The position numbers and the translations under genes are program-made. The notes below the pieces were generated by a model, which searched no databases, was not told the DNA's origin, and saw only the letters and a list, made by a program, of their open reading frames with translations. Shown in pieces: positions 8,093 to 15,713 of a stretch of 23,224 bases of DNA. The DNA comes from Endozoicomonadaceae bacterium (GTDB lineage: Bacteria > Pseudomonadota > Gammaproteobacteria > Pseudomonadales > Endozoicomonadaceae). Positions within the stretch are counted from its first letter, which is position 1. Each line of letters begins with the position of its first letter. The stretch is taken from NCBI GenBank assembly GCA_015163815.1, contig JAAOIJ010000102.1, positions 1 to 23,224 on the forward strand. Direction: 5' to 3'.

Positions 8093-8995
8093 ATGAATTT
8101 GCTATTAAAACCAGTTGATAAACCTTATTATACCGCTCTATCCTCTGATCAAGTGCAACCAGATTGTGTGCATTTGATTGGATTTGAGTTTGATGGGACA
8201 GCTTGTTTTAGAAAAGGAGCAAAAGCAGGCCCCAATGCAATACGTGATGTTTCTGATGCTTTGGAAGTCTATTCCCCTTATTTAAAGCGTGCGTTAACAC
8301 AGTATCACTATATTGATTTAGGGAATATTTTGCAGCCTAAATCTGCCTTAAATATTGAAATGACTTGGCACAGTATGACGGATTCTTTTTTACAATTACT
8401 GTCCCAGTCTGAATTCTCTAAAACAAACACCTCTTTTTTAACCTTAGGTGGAGAACATTCAATTTCTTATGCTCCCATCAAAGCCTATTTAGCGCAATAT
8501 CCTAGTTTAATGTTGCTGCATTTGGATGCGCATGCAGATTTGAGAGATGGTTTTGAAGGATATGCTTATTCTCACGCTTCAATTATTCGCCGTGTTTATG
8601 ATCATTTTGGACCAGAGCATGGGTTAATGCAGTATGGTATTCGATCGGGTATTTGTGAAGAATATGATTGGATGCAGCAGCACAATACGCTATATTATAG
8701 CCGACGTTCTTTTTTAGAAGCCATTGAATCTATTCCCGTTGATCGCCCTATTTATTTAACTTTGGATTTAGATTATTTTGACCCATCTTTTTTGCCAGGG
8801 ACCGGTACCCCTGAACCAGGAGGTGAGGATTTTCATTCTTTTATACAAATTTTAAAACGACTAGATCATAAACGGTTCGTAGGAGCTGATGTTGTTGAAT
8901 TGTCACCTAAAATTGACCCAACAGGTAATAGTGAAGTATTTGCCGCAAAAATAGTGCGTGAATTAATGTTATGTTTGCAGAGAGAAAAATTATAA
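8093..8995 (+). CDS. speB: Agmatinase (ureohydrolase family)
   Basis: SpeB hydrolyses agmatine to putrescine and urea. The roughly 300-aa length is standard. The manganese ligands of the arginase/agmatinase family are visible (numbering from a GTG three bases earlier): GGEHS with His123, LDAHADLRD with Asp146, His148 and Asp150, and LDLDYFDPSF with Asp226 and Asp228. The TGTPEPGG motif near 239-246 is typical of agmatinases. I chose the ATG at 8093; the GTG at 8090 in the same frame is possible, and neither has a strong ribosome site. The gene ends in TAA directly abutting the speA ATG, so the two are co-transcribed. Related ureohydrolases such as guanidinobutyrase or arginase are possible, but the speA partner strongly favours agmatinase. 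Confidence 0.93.
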   Translation: MNLLLKPVDKPYYTALSSDQVQPDCVHLIGFEFDGTACFRKGAKAGPNAIRDVSDALEVYSPYLKRALTQYHYIDLGNILQPKSALNIEMTWHSMTDSFLQLLSQSEFSKTNTSFLTLGGEHSISYAPIKAYLAQYPSLMLLHLDAHADLRDGFEGYAYSHASIIRRVYDHFGPEHGLMQYGIRSGICEEYDWMQQHNTLYYSRRSFLEAIESIPVDRPIYLTLDLDYFDPSFLPGTGTPEPGGEDFHSFIQILKRLDHKRFVGADVVELSPKIDPTGNSEVFAAKIVRELMLCLQREKL

Positions 8996-10972
8996 ATGTC
9001 AGCCTGGACTATTGAAAAAGCTAAAGCAATGTATCGCATCGATCGATGGAGCGGTGGATATTTTGATATTAATGAAAATGGTAATTGTTGTGTATTACCT
9101 AATCCTAAAAAACCAGATATATGCATTGATATGGAATCAGTGATTAAGGAAATTAAAGAAGCAGGGATTCAATTTCCTGTTTCTGTGCGTTTTTATGATA
9201 TTTTGCATGCGCAAGTGGTGCGATTAAATGAAGCTTTTCAGGAAGCGATTGCTGATGAAGAATATCATGGTCGCTATTTAGGTGTCTATCCTATTAAAGT
9301 AAATCAAAGCTGTGAAGTAGTAGAAGAAATCATAGAAGCGGGTGCTCCTTATAAATTTGGTTTAGAAGCAGGCTCAAAAGCAGAGCTCATGGCGGTTTTA
9401 GTTTACAATCAAAACAAAGACTCTTTGACTATTCTCAATGGTTATAAAGATAATGATTGTCTGCGATTAGCTTTGCTTGGACGTCATTTAGGGCAAAATA
9501 CAGTAGTTGTTATTGAGAAATTTTCTGAATTAATTGCTTTAGTTCGTTTATCTAAAACATTGAATGTCAAACCTTTGATTGGATTAAGAGCTAAAATGCA
9601 TGCTAAAGGAAAAGGGAAATGGGTTGGTTCAGGAGGTTACGATGCAAAATTTGGGCTGACAGCAGCTGAATTAATTAACGCAGTTGATTATTTAAAAAAA
9701 ATGAACTTATTAGATGAACTTGTTTTATTGCATTTTCATATAGGGAGCCAATTAACTGATTTGAGATCCATTAAAGAAGCAACCAATGAAGGTGCTCGAT
9801 TGTATGCAGAACTGTATAAAATAGGAGCTAAAGTAACCTATATTGATTTAGGCGGTGGTTTAGGTGTTGATTATGATGGTAGTGCTTCAACTGTTAATTC
9901 TTCCTGTAATTATCGCTTAAAAGAATATACTGTGAATATTGTGTATCATATTAAACAAATTTGCGATTTAGAAAATATTCCTCATCCTGATATTGTGACA
10001 GAAAGTGGTCGAGCAATATCAGCTCATCATAGTTTAATTATAACAGAAGTGATGGGTGAAATTCGTTCTTGGGGTATGCCTTTTGATACAAAACCAGATG
10101 AAAAAGAGCATGTGTTAGTGCATCAAATGCGAGAAGTGATTGCTTTATTTGAGTATGATAATCAGCTACAAGAAATTTTTACAGATGCAGATGAAATTAA
10201 AGAAAAAGCGTCAGAAGCTTTTAAATTAGGTGTTGTAACATTAAAAGATATTGCAACAATTGAAACATTATATTGGCAAATCATACAACAAATTCAAAAT
10301 TTAGTACAGAAAGGTAATTTAGATGATTCAGAAACGATTTCAGAAGATTTAAAAAGTATTTCAAATAACTTATCTTCTCGCTATTTATGTAACTTTTCGG
10401 TTTTTCAATCAGCAGCTGATGTTTGGGCTATTAATCAAGTATTGCCTGTGATGCCATTAATGCGATTAAATGAAAAGCCAACAATTAATGCCTCTATCGT
10501 TGATATTACTTGTGATAGTGATGGGAAAATTGAAAATTTTTCAGTTCAAAATGAAGTGTCTAATACATTACCTTTGCATCAATTAAAAAATGATGAGCAG
10601 TATTATATTGGATTATTTTTAACAGGTGCTTATCAAGATGTCATGGGCGGTATGCATAATTTATTTGGTCGTTTGAATGAAGTGCATATTTATAGTCATG
10701 ATGATGATACAGAGAAATTTTATATTCAACAAGTGATTGATGGTTCTTCTATTAATAAAGTATTATCTAGTATGCAATATAATCCAACTTCTATGTCGAA
10801 TATGATTAGAAAGATGATTGATAAACGTATTGCTGATGGGAAAATTCGACCTAGAGAAGGGATTAAATGGGCTGAATTTTATTCACAAAGTTTAAATGGT
10901 TATACTTATTGCGATACCAAGGAGCAGTCTCAATTTTCAAATTTATTACAGATTATTAAGTCAGTAGAGTGA
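8996..10972 (+). CDS. speA: Biosynthetic arginine decarboxylase
   Basis: SpeA is the PLP enzyme that converts arginine to agmatine, the substrate of the agmatinase encoded just upstream. The 658-aa length fits the biosynthetic alanine-racemase-fold type (E. coli SpeA is 658). Visible landmarks are GVYPIKVNQ with PLP lysine Lys101, LHFHIGSQ (245-252), DLGGGLGVDYDGS (284-296), ESGRAISAHHS around 337, and the C-terminal TCDSDGKI and VMGGMHNLFGR segments, in which the cysteine of TCDSDG is the expected catalytic residue of the partner active site. The ATG follows the speB stop with no gap, with GAGAG about 12 bases upstream. After the stop there is an AT-rich gap with a CAATCG/CGATTG stem near 11026-11042 but no clear terminator. 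Confidence 0.96.
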   Translation: MSAWTIEKAKAMYRIDRWSGGYFDINENGNCCVLPNPKKPDICIDMESVIKEIKEAGIQFPVSVRFYDILHAQVVRLNEAFQEAIADEEYHGRYLGVYPIKVNQSCEVVEEIIEAGAPYKFGLEAGSKAELMAVLVYNQNKDSLTILNGYKDNDCLRLALLGRHLGQNTVVVIEKFSELIALVRLSKTLNVKPLIGLRAKMHAKGKGKWVGSGGYDAKFGLTAAELINAVDYLKKMNLLDELVLLHFHIGSQLTDLRSIKEATNEGARLYAELYKIGAKVTYIDLGGGLGVDYDGSASTVNSSCNYRLKEYTVNIVYHIKQICDLENIPHPDIVTESGRAISAHHSLIITEVMGEIRSWGMPFDTKPDEKEHVLVHQMREVIALFEYDNQLQEIFTDADEIKEKASEAFKLGVVTLKDIATIETLYWQIIQQIQNLVQKGNLDDSETISEDLKSISNNLSSRYLCNFSVFQSAADVWAINQVLPVMPLMRLNEKPTINASIVDITCDSDGKIENFSVQNEVSNTLPLHQLKNDEQYYIGLFLTGAYQDVMGGMHNLFGRLNEVHIYSHDDDTEKFYIQQVIDGSSINKVLSSMQYNPTSMSNMIRKMIDKRIADGKIRPREGIKWAEFYSQSLNGYTYCDTKEQSQFSNLLQIIKSVE

Positions 10973-11144
10973 TGCGTTAACGATATTTTTTCATGACCCT
11001 ATTTTGTCATTTTAGCTTGTTCAATCAATCGTCAATCGATTGAATTCGCTATCATGAACTTGGTATTTTGGATGCTAAAGAGATGGATTTATTTTAGACT
11101 GTGTATTATATTATTTTAGACTATACAATTTAAGGAGAGTTTAT

Positions 11145-12215
11145 ATGTATCAACGCTATTTACGATATCAGTACGCATTGATTGTCATTTTTTTTCTAAA
11201 CGTATGGATTCATACAGTTTCAGCAATGACTAGCGAAGATAGCGAATTTATTTTGTTAGCCTTACTCAATAAACGAGCGGAAATTTTGTATGATAAAAAG
11301 AGTACTGCCTATTTTCAAGATCTTCAGTCTCAGTCTGTCATCCCAAAACAAACCTGTTTACAATGCGATCCCGCTCTTCAGGAGACTTGTTCACAATGCG
11401 ATCCCGCTTTGGAGACTAGTTGTCTAATAAAGATATTAAAAGATGATGATTTTAGTCATCTCTGTGAATTAATATCATATGACTTTCAAGATAATCAGTT
11501 TGAAGTGATGATTAAAAAACATTTTGATTTATTTTCGAAGTTTATCAAATCTTTACAAGATCAGGCATTTATTGTACATACGCCGAAACAGACACTGGAA
11601 TTGCAGAAATCTATTATACATCCGCCTATTGTAAAGTCAGTATATGATGCTTATCAAACTCAGATAAAGCCATTCTACTCCTTGTTTAGTAGCTTTAGTA
11701 CGTTATATCATAAAAAAATAGATATTCAATGTTTTATTATAACACTTGATTCTTTTGTAAAAGATTGTCAAGATCATTTCTATTTTATTGAATATTTAAC
11801 GTTGCAAATTTTTTATAATCTGCATCTTGAACGTAAAGTCACACAAATTGGAACTGAAAAACAGGTCCACAATGGGCTCATGCAGCATTATGCCAGTGCT
11901 GTCATTTCGTTTTTAGGAAATAAAACAGAGGTGATTCCTATGTTAGTTTATGACTATTTATATGCCTTGAAAATACTTTATAAGCAATGCTTGAGAGCAT
12001 CATATGCACAATTAATATGCTTTGATATATTGAAAGATTTTGTGAAATGTGAATATTTAAATCTTCAGAATACAAGCGAAATATATGCTTTGCTTGATAA
12101 TGCATATGAAGAATTAAAGAAAAATCATAGTATAGAGGGTTTATTGCAAAAAAAACAAAAGGGAAAAGCGCCTTGTATGAAACGTCAATTTGCATTTCGT
12201 TCTGATCCTTTTTGA
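11145..12215 (+). CDS. Exported protein with a Cys-rich tandem repeat, function unknown
   Basis: I do not recognise this 356-aa protein. The start is secure: AAGGAGAG lies about 7 bases before the ATG. Residues 1-27 look like a Sec signal peptide: a basic start (R4, R7), a hydrophobic core ALIVIFFLNVW, and a likely cut after TVSA. At residues 71-93 there is a short tandem repeat, CLQCDPALQET then CSQCDPALET, with five cysteines (71, 74, 82, 85, 93) in a CxxC rhythm that could bind metal or form disulfides. The remaining ~260 residues look mostly helical, and the C-terminus is basic. It has its own upstream region, where TATTTTAGACT occurs twice about 25 bases apart. It lies next to, but apart from, the polyamine genes. 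An exported host-interaction or envelope protein is possible; this is inference. Confidence 0.7.
   Translation: MYQRYLRYQYALIVIFFLNVWIHTVSAMTSEDSEFILLALLNKRAEILYDKKSTAYFQDLQSQSVIPKQTCLQCDPALQETCSQCDPALETSCLIKILKDDDFSHLCELISYDFQDNQFEVMIKKHFDLFSKFIKSLQDQAFIVHTPKQTLELQKSIIHPPIVKSVYDAYQTQIKPFYSLFSSFSTLYHKKIDIQCFIITLDSFVKDCQDHFYFIEYLTLQIFYNLHLERKVTQIGTEKQVHNGLMQHYASAVISFLGNKTEVIPMLVYDYLYALKILYKQCLRASYAQLICFDILKDFVKCEYLNLQNTSEIYALLDNAYEELKKNHSIEGLLQKKQKGKAPCMKRQFAFRSDPF
11355..11417 (+). repeat. Short coding tandem repeat (CxxCDPAL units)
   Basis: Two near-identical units of 33 and 30 bases (11355-11387 and 11388-11417) share the core ACAATGCGATCCCGCT. The high DNA identity suggests a recent duplication that kept the reading frame. 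It gives the exported protein a doubled CxxCDPAL motif. Confidence 0.75.
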
Positions 12216-12825
12216 TTAATTGATAATAGATTGAATGTATCAGTGTATTATATTACTATGAATTATCGTCAGACTTATTCTTTTATTAAAAAGCAAGTAA
12301 TAGGCGCTTTTTAGCATGTGACGGCAGAAGAACGTTCTAGTACTTCCAAAATATGATGCTATTCATTCAAAAAAGAAAGTTTTGAAGAGAAGCCTTCAAC
12401 AATTTCAAGTGGCATGGAATGCTCTATAAAAAAGGAAAAAGATCAGTTTTAATAAGCTGTCTAACTGCAGAAAAACAATTGAAAATAAATAGCAAGCCTT
12501 ATGATCTGCTCAGCAAATGATGTGATATGTGTTGACTCGCTATTATAATCTCTAAAATTGAAGAGATAAGGCTATCTTGTTTTTCCTAAATAATATGACA
12601 GATGAAACAATGAACATATGATGTCATGATATTATGAAATACTTTTGAAATCTCTGTGATATGCAATGACTTATTTTTTATCAAGCCTTTATTTGTTAAA
12701 ATAAAGGCTTGAAGATGCCTAATGATTGTGATGTATAGCTTATTGTTTGATATCCTTTTTTTGAAGTATAACTATCATATGATACGCTAGTATGATCAAC
12801 AAATTGACGAATAGATGAGCACCTT
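12216..12825. other. 610-bp gap without a recognisable gene
   Basis: No reading frame with family resemblance is visible. The stretch holds a TAAAAAGC/GCTTTTTA stem at 12287-12313 that may end the upstream transcript, and a longer hairpin at 12682-12711 listed separately. Short frames such as the one from 12258 stop after 18 codons. The dacA promoter must lie at the 3' side; TTGTTT and TATAAC about 18 bases apart (near 12743-12772) are the best I can offer. Confidence 0.4.
12682..12711. repeat. 13-bp perfect hairpin upstream of dacA
   Basis: CAAGCCTTTATTT and AAATAAAGGCTTG form a perfect 13-bp stem with a 4-base loop. Neither strand has a T run after the stem, so it is not a standard intrinsic terminator. 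It could be a protein-binding site, an mRNA end structure or the remnant of a small element. Confidence 0.5.
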
Positions 12826-14031
12826 ATGACGCTTTTTTTTATAACAAAATCTAGATATATCTATATATTATATCTAATGTTAATCACATGGCCTGGTTTT
12901 AGTTTAGTCAAAACATCATCAATGCAGATTATCAAATCAATTGCTCCTGAAGCGCCACAAACAAATGCTGAAGCATTTGTTTTAATGGATTTTCAAACGA
13001 AAAAAATTATTGCACAAAAAAATCTCTCTAAACGGATGTCTCCAGCTAGTATTACAAAGCTCATGACGGCTTATATTGTCGATATTATGTTGCAATCAGG
13101 ACGTATTAAATGGACTGATTTAGTACCTATTAGTGAAAAAGCATGGCGTATTGGTGGTTCTACTATGTTTTTAACTGTGAATGAATCAGTGAGTGTGGCT
13201 GAGTTAATAAAAGGATTAATCGTGGTTTCTGGTAATGATGCTGGTATTGCTTTAGCTGAATTTATTGCAGGTAATGAATCATTATTTGTAAAAATGATGA
13301 ATGAAACTGTGAAAGCTTTAAATTTAAAAAATACGCATTTTGAAGATGTCAATGGTTTATCGCCATTAGAAAATCATTATAGTTCAGTAGAAGATTTAGC
13401 TTATTTATCCAGACATATTATTCAAGATTTTCCAGAAAGTTATGAAATATATAGCATGAAATCTTATCAACATGGTATGGATTTGACAAAAAAAATACCT
13501 TTGAATCCACAACCTAATCGTGTGAAATTATTACATTCACCAGAATGGCAAGTTGATGGCCTTAAAACAGGTTATACGCAAAATGCAGGTTATTGCCAGG
13601 CTATTTCAGCTGTAAAGAACGGTGTTCGTCGTATTGTCGTTATCTTGAATGCTGACACCCTTTCTCATCGAGATCAGGATGCAAGTCGCTTACTCCGTTA
13701 TAGTTATCAATTTTTTGATAATGTGAAAATTTTTTCTAAAGAAACAGTACAATCTGTCCCTGTGATAAAAGGTCAAAAAAACACAATCAATGTAGCGGTA
13801 CAAGCTGATGTTTGGGATGCAGTATTGAAAGGAGAATCTGATTTTAAAACACAACTGCATATCGTGCATCCATTATCAGCTCCGATTAAAAAAGATCAAA
13901 AATTAGGCGAAATCAGTGTGTTGAATGCATCAGGAGATATCATGAAAACAGTGCCTGTTTTTGCTGTAGAATCTGTTGAATTAGGGAGTATCTTTAAAAG
14001 ATTTTGGGACTTTATACTCACTTTATTTTAG
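12826..14031 (+). CDS. dacA: D-alanyl-D-alanine carboxypeptidase, PBP5/6 type
   Basis: A periplasmic DD-carboxypeptidase that trims the terminal D-alanine of peptidoglycan pentapeptides. The 401-aa length matches PBP5/PBP6. Active-site motifs are in order: SITK (Ser75, Lys78) in MSPASITKLM, SGN (135-137) in VVSGNDAG, and KTG (247-249) in DGLKTGYT. A hydrophobic N-terminal segment (about 11-28) acts as signal peptide. The C-terminal beta domain ends in a short amphipathic tail (SIFKRFWDFILTLF) that anchors PBP5 enzymes to the inner membrane. The ribosome site is weak (GAG about 8 bases before the ATG). The gene stands alone and is followed 7 bases later by a MITE-like element. The paralogue name (dacA, dacC or dacD) cannot be fixed from sequence alone. 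Confidence 0.93.
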   Translation: MTLFFITKSRYIYILYLMLITWPGFSLVKTSSMQIIKSIAPEAPQTNAEAFVLMDFQTKKIIAQKNLSKRMSPASITKLMTAYIVDIMLQSGRIKWTDLVPISEKAWRIGGSTMFLTVNESVSVAELIKGLIVVSGNDAGIALAEFIAGNESLFVKMMNETVKALNLKNTHFEDVNGLSPLENHYSSVEDLAYLSRHIIQDFPESYEIYSMKSYQHGMDLTKKIPLNPQPNRVKLLHSPEWQVDGLKTGYTQNAGYCQAISAVKNGVRRIVVILNADTLSHRDQDASRLLRYSYQFFDNVKIFSKETVQSVPVIKGQKNTINVAVQADVWDAVLKGESDFKTQLHIVHPLSAPIKKDQKLGEISVLNASGDIMKTVPVFAVESVELGSIFKRFWDFILTLF

Positions 14032-14038
14032 AGAAAGA

Positions 14039-14181
14039 CTGAGACCTTTGCAATAAGACAACAAAGACTCCTGATATGATCTTTTTTATTAAAATAGTTT
14101 AAAAAATGAAGTAATTTATGTATTGTTTGAATAAAAAAACACATAAATTATTCATTGAACTGCTTATTGCAAAGGTCTCAG
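14039..14181. mobile_element. 143-bp MITE-like element with perfect 19-bp terminal repeats
   Basis: CTGAGACCTTTGCAATAAG at 14039-14057 is exactly repeated in inverse at 14163-14181. Inside lies a second, imperfect inverted pair, ATGAAGTAATTTATGT (14106-14121) and ACATAAATTATTCAT (14141-14155). There is no coding capacity. If the ends are taken as 18 bp, GAC flanks both sides (14037-14039 and 14181-14183), a possible 3-bp target duplication. GAGACCTTTGCA-type ends occur in some IS5-family elements, so a non-autonomous derivative is likely. Its strong fold may also end the dacA transcript. Confidence 0.65.
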
Positions 14182-14245
14182 ACTGTTTATATTCTTGATT
14201 AATTGCATTGTGATTTTTACTGATTCAGTATCAGCAATTGATTCT

Positions 14246-14321
14246 AAAAAACCAATCAATATCATATGATTCAATGTGTTATATTAATTTATCGCATCAT
14301 ATTTCCCGGTTATTGGTTTTT
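14246..14321. repeat. Separated 10-bp inverted repeat
   Basis: AAAAACCAAT at 14246-14255 and ATTGGTTTTT at 14312-14321 are exact reverse complements with 56 bases between. With this base composition it may be chance, and I see no other sign of an element. Confidence 0.25.
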
Positions 14322-14414
14322 CAGAGTCGACTGACTGTGTAGGTAATGAAAAATAAAAGGACATTTGAGACTGTCACGAATTTTGTGTAATCTCGATTGT
14401 TGTTAACAACGACC

Positions 14415-14498
14415 TTCAATTTCAATTTCAATTTCAATTTCAATTTCAATTTCAATTTCAATTTCAATTTCAATTTCAAATTCAATTTCAATTTCAAA
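14415..14498 (+). repeat. Hexanucleotide tandem repeat (TTCAAT)n
   Basis: About 14 units of TTCAAT in a row, perfect except for one TTCAAA variant near 14475-14480 and a degenerate last unit. It lies between genes, in no recognisable reading frame, between the MITE-like element and the IS30 derivative. Such a tract can change length by replication slippage. The nearest genes are dacA (ends 14031) and bamE (ends 14981 on the other strand), so neither promoter is directly affected. Confidence 0.95.
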
Positions 14499-14685
14499 TC
14501 GATTCAATGCAGCACTCCAATTTCTTATAGGCATCCTTATATTATTTGTATTTTGATTTAAGTGTCTCAATTTTTTACTTAGGATAGGATAATCTTCGTA
14601 TTACATAAGTTCCAGTTATGTAGATTTAAATTTAAATTTCATTATTTTACAGAATGTTAAGTAGTGTTTGTAGAGTTTTTGTTTT

Positions 14686-14838
14686 GCTTTCTCAAGTGTG
14701 AAATGCAACCATAAGGCATTTTCTATAGCCAAAAAAACAGCCAATAATAGACCCAGAAACGTATTAAACTATCGAACACCTAACGAAGTGATGCGAGGTA
14801 GAAAAACCTTTAAGTGTTGCACTGCATAGTTGAATAGG
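14686..14838 (+). mobile_element. Internally deleted IS30-family derivative, 153 bp
   Basis: The left part (14686-14736) is the same IS30-like 5' end seen elsewhere (CTCAAGTGTGAAATGCAAC, then CTATAGCC). It jumps directly into the transposase C-terminus at about 14743-14829: NNRPRNVLNYRTPNEVMRGR, then KTFKCCTA and a TAG. The final bases, to about 14838, are an imperfect inverted copy of the left end (GTTGCACTGCATAGTTGAA). Both ends are kept while nearly the whole gene is lost, the structure of a non-autonomous element that full copies might mobilise. Confidence 0.75.
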
Positions 14839-14980
14839 TTTCTATAAAAAATAAAATTTTGATTTGTTTTGAGCGTTATAAAAAAATGATGCTATTATTT
14901 TTAATTTTTATAGAGAGAAAGTCTGATTGATTCAGATTATAAAGCAAGTATAGGCTGTCTAATCGTTATTTTTATACTTT

Positions 14981-15316
14981 TTAATCTTCGACAGTACTGT
15001 CAATTTTTATTAATTTATCTTTTGAAAATAACAAGCTGACTTTTTGATGAATTTGATTTTTTTTATTTGTTTTGATATGTACATAATGCCATTGATCAGG
15101 GTTTAAAAGAGGTGTAATGATAGGAGGCCCCATAATAAATTCAACTTGTTTTTTATTCATACCTTGTTTAATTTTTTGTATTGATTCAACCTTGAGTAGA
15201 TTGCCTTGATTGACATCTACTTTATAGATACTGAGCAAGCTAGATATTTTTTGATTGCAGCCGCTACTGAGTAATACTAAGAGAGATAAGGCCAAAAGAA
15301 CCATGATTTTTTTCAT
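14981..15316 (-). CDS. bamE: Outer membrane assembly lipoprotein BamE (SmpA/OmlA)
   Basis: BamE is a small lipoprotein subunit of the BAM complex that inserts beta-barrel proteins into the outer membrane. The 111-aa length is typical. A lipoprotein signal peptide ends in LLSSGC, with Cys20 the lipidated residue. The mature part shows the family hallmarks: YKVDVNQGN (like YRPDIQQGN), IKQGMNKKQVEFIMGPP (the GM...QV...G.P core) and PDQWHYV. It is transcribed away from fur across about 400 bp, a bamE/fur arrangement common in gammaproteobacteria. No strong terminator is visible downstream, only a weak TCTGA/TCAGA stem on the minus strand near 14930. Confidence 0.92.
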   Translation of the reverse strand: MKKIMVLLALSLLVLLSSGCNQKISSLLSIYKVDVNQGNLLKVESIQKIKQGMNKKQVEFIMGPPIITPLLNPDQWHYVHIKTNKKNQIHQKVSLLFSKDKLIKIDSTVED

Positions 15317-15379
15317 AAAGCACTTATTTTGAATCTAATTCAGCAGGAAGACTGAAAACAATGTATATTAAATCTTGTT

Positions 15380-15394
15380 ATCTATAACATAGAT
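15380..15394. promoter_or_regulatory. Small palindrome in the bamE-fur gap
   Basis: ATCTAT-AAC-ATAGAT is a perfect 6-3-6 inverted repeat, 64 bases upstream of the bamE start and among AT-rich sequence. It could be a regulator site. It does not match the Fur-box consensus, and assignment is not possible. Confidence 0.25.
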
Positions 15395-15421
15395 TATTCG
15401 TCATTTAAACAAGCCATGAGG

Positions 15422-15477
15422 CTGTTTTATAAGGAGACTAATCCTCTGTTTGAAGATTAGTATAACAGATTTTTTTT
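15422..15477 (+). terminator. Terminator-like structure in the bamE-fur gap
   Basis: CTGTT (15422-15426) pairs with AACAG (15464-15468), enclosing CTAATC (15438-15443) and GATTAG (15455-15460), followed after one A by a T8 run at 15470-15477. An alternative stem, TCTGTT/AACAGA, ends exactly at the T run. No annotated gene on the plus strand ends here, so it may close an unannotated short transcript or act in a leader. Confidence 0.4.
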
Positions 15478-15547
15478 ATCTTTGTCATATGAAATGAAAG
15501 GATTTTTATATTAAATGAATGGTATTTAATGAAAGATCTTAATAATT

Positions 15548-15556
15548 TGCTATACT
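15548..15556 (+). promoter_or_regulatory. Extended -10 promoter, probably for fur
   Basis: TGCTATACT is a good extended -10 element (TGnTATACT) in an AT-rich region, about 160 bases upstream of the fur start. No clear -35 is present, as is usual for extended -10 promoters. It lies downstream of the T8 run at 15470-15477. Confidence 0.4.
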
Positions 15557-15713
15557 AGGTTTTGCATTATTCTTGATTTGATTGAGTTTGATGTTTATCA
15601 GTCAGCATATGTATTGTTAAAGTGATATATTAGTTTTTGATTTATAGTTCTTTTTTAAAAAATAGATTAAAAATCATTAAAAATAAATAGGTTTTAAAGT
15701 TTGGCTTGGTTAA

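Noticed and set aside
12682..12711. Rho-independent terminator
   Set aside because: The stem is good but no T run follows on either strand.
13071..13352. Minus-strand 93-codon frame within dacA
   Set aside because: It lies opposite the conserved SGN region of dacA and is a shadow of that gene.
14415..14498. CRISPR array
   Set aside because: The units are 6 bases with no spacers, so it is a simple-sequence repeat.
15640..15713. Fur box upstream of fur
   Set aside because: The region is AT-rich, but the best stretch matches the 19-bp consensus poorly.
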